A DNA stretch of 64,000 nt. It comes from Thamnaconus septentrionalis. Its lineage: Eukaryota > Chordata > Actinopteri > Tetraodontiformes > Monacanthidae. Positions within the stretch are counted from its first letter, which is position 1. Every line of letters begins with the position of its first letter. Under the pieces are notes generated by a model, which saw nothing but the letters and a program-made list of their open reading frames with translations, did no database searches and was not told the DNA's origin. The stretch lies in the NCBI GenBank assembly GCA_009823395.1, contig CM020502.1, positions 23,359,944-23,423,943 on the forward strand. Reading direction: 5' to 3'. Made by a program: the position numbers and the translations under genes. Positions 63,251 through 64,000 of this stretch are shown piece after piece.

Positions 63251-64000
63251 CCCTTTCCTTTCTGAGGCGACGACAGACGGAAGAGAAAAGGCGACGGGCC
63301 GGGGGAGAAGAGAGCCGTTATTTGAAGACCATTTGGGCTTTTCCTTTATCCACAGTTAATCATTGCTGTTCTTCTTTTTGAGGCTGCGGGGAGACGAGGC
63401 GCCACGCCGTGCATACATTTGCGGAGCGAGCCGTCTGCTCTGCTCACTCTAGCCTGCAATAGACATGTCTTCTTCCACAGCGTGTCGAGCCGGGTCCGAT
63501 GCCTAATTAGATACGACGTGCCAGTGAAAACATCGTAAGGATGAACAACAGCAGAGGAAGAGAGGCAGACGCTAACGCCGGGTTGCTGACAGGCTGGTGG
63601 TACTGATAACAGTTATGAAAGATTTAAAGGTGAAATTTCCATTAGCTTGCAAAGTAGTGAGCAAACATCAGATGATTCACCTGGATTATTTCTGATTTTA
63701 GTAATATCAGACACTCTCCCTCGGGAGACATGGACATACAGTACATACATTTTGTAAAACTTTGTTTTTTGCGAGTCTACCTTGTTTCTGTCGACGGCTG
63801 GATTAGTGTTTGTTTTTTGCCGCAAAACTATTACTAATGCATGCGTCGTATTCCGCCACCTCTTGTGTGTTGCCGACAACTTGGCAGCTTAAATTCACTT
63901 CAATAGCGTCTCGTTCCATCTGCCGCTTCTCCCTCCTCTCCCCCGCTCCATCTTCAAACGGCGCCGACGCGGAGCTCAGCGTAAGGGGGGTTGGGGGTAA

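Larger units (their letters stand above)
52046..64000 (-). other. EXOC4: EXOC4 intron, 5' part off the window
   Basis: At least 11.95 kb of intron upstream of the exon at 51949-52045, unless a short exon here escaped me. It holds GT tracts at 56937-56988 and 60109-60146, a compound CA/CT tract at 53985-54046, a perfect palindrome at 58919-58961, and a split inverted-repeat element with a LINE 3' end inserted in it at 60833-61765. A CTTC tract (62519-62556) and a TA tract (63209-63250) lie towards the right edge. No other exon was recognised. Confidence 0.8.

Overview
The window is vertebrate nuclear DNA, almost certainly from a teleost fish. Long CA/GT microsatellites recur along the whole length, dispersed repeats have forms typical of fish genomes, and one intron-rich gene spans everything. 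I recognise one protein-coding gene: EXOC4 (Sec8), a subunit of the exocyst tethering complex, on the minus strand. Nine internal exons are visible. Read in transcription order from high to low coordinates they are 51949-52045, 29843-29945, 29258-29374, 16592-16728, 14820-14975, 13363-13541, 5865-6009, 4903-5081 and 4661-4820. All have GT-AG boundaries and compatible reading phases, and together they give about 424 codons without a break. By comparison with the vertebrate protein as I remember it (about 974 residues), this is roughly residues 470 to 896. The N-terminal half lies beyond the right edge. The last ~78 codons, with the PDZ-binding C-terminus, lie beyond the left edge.

Layout: 1-4660 is the start of a downstream intron. 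4661-6009 holds three exons close together, two of them separated by only 82 bp. 6010-13362 is a 7.4 kb intron. 13363-16728 holds three exons. 16729-29257 is a 12.5 kb intron. 29258-29945 holds two exons. 29946-51948 is a 22 kb intron. 51949-52045 is one exon. 52046-64000 is intron running off the right edge.

The rest is intronic. It contains CA/GT, CT, TA and GAAA microsatellites, purine strand-bias tracts and several mobile-element remnants. These are a tRNA-headed SINE-like insertion with a perfect 12-bp target duplication, a minus-strand LINE-tail fragment with a perfect 10-bp duplication, two copies of a ~326-bp inverted-repeat element (one split by a LINE 3' end), a ~585-bp foldback element with ~157-bp arms, a 111-bp TA-flanked MITE, a hAT/Charlie-like fragment and a 441-bp element ending in TAGTGTTGTAGT.

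I found no second gene, no convincing RNA gene, no CRISPR array and no new gene system. Nearly all other long open frames are translations of microsatellites or low-complexity tracts, or antisense shadows of the EXOC4 exons. The most interesting non-coding observations are the nested transposon with its empty-site paralogue, the foldback element, and a perfect 20-bp palindrome with a 3-nt loop at 58919-58961.
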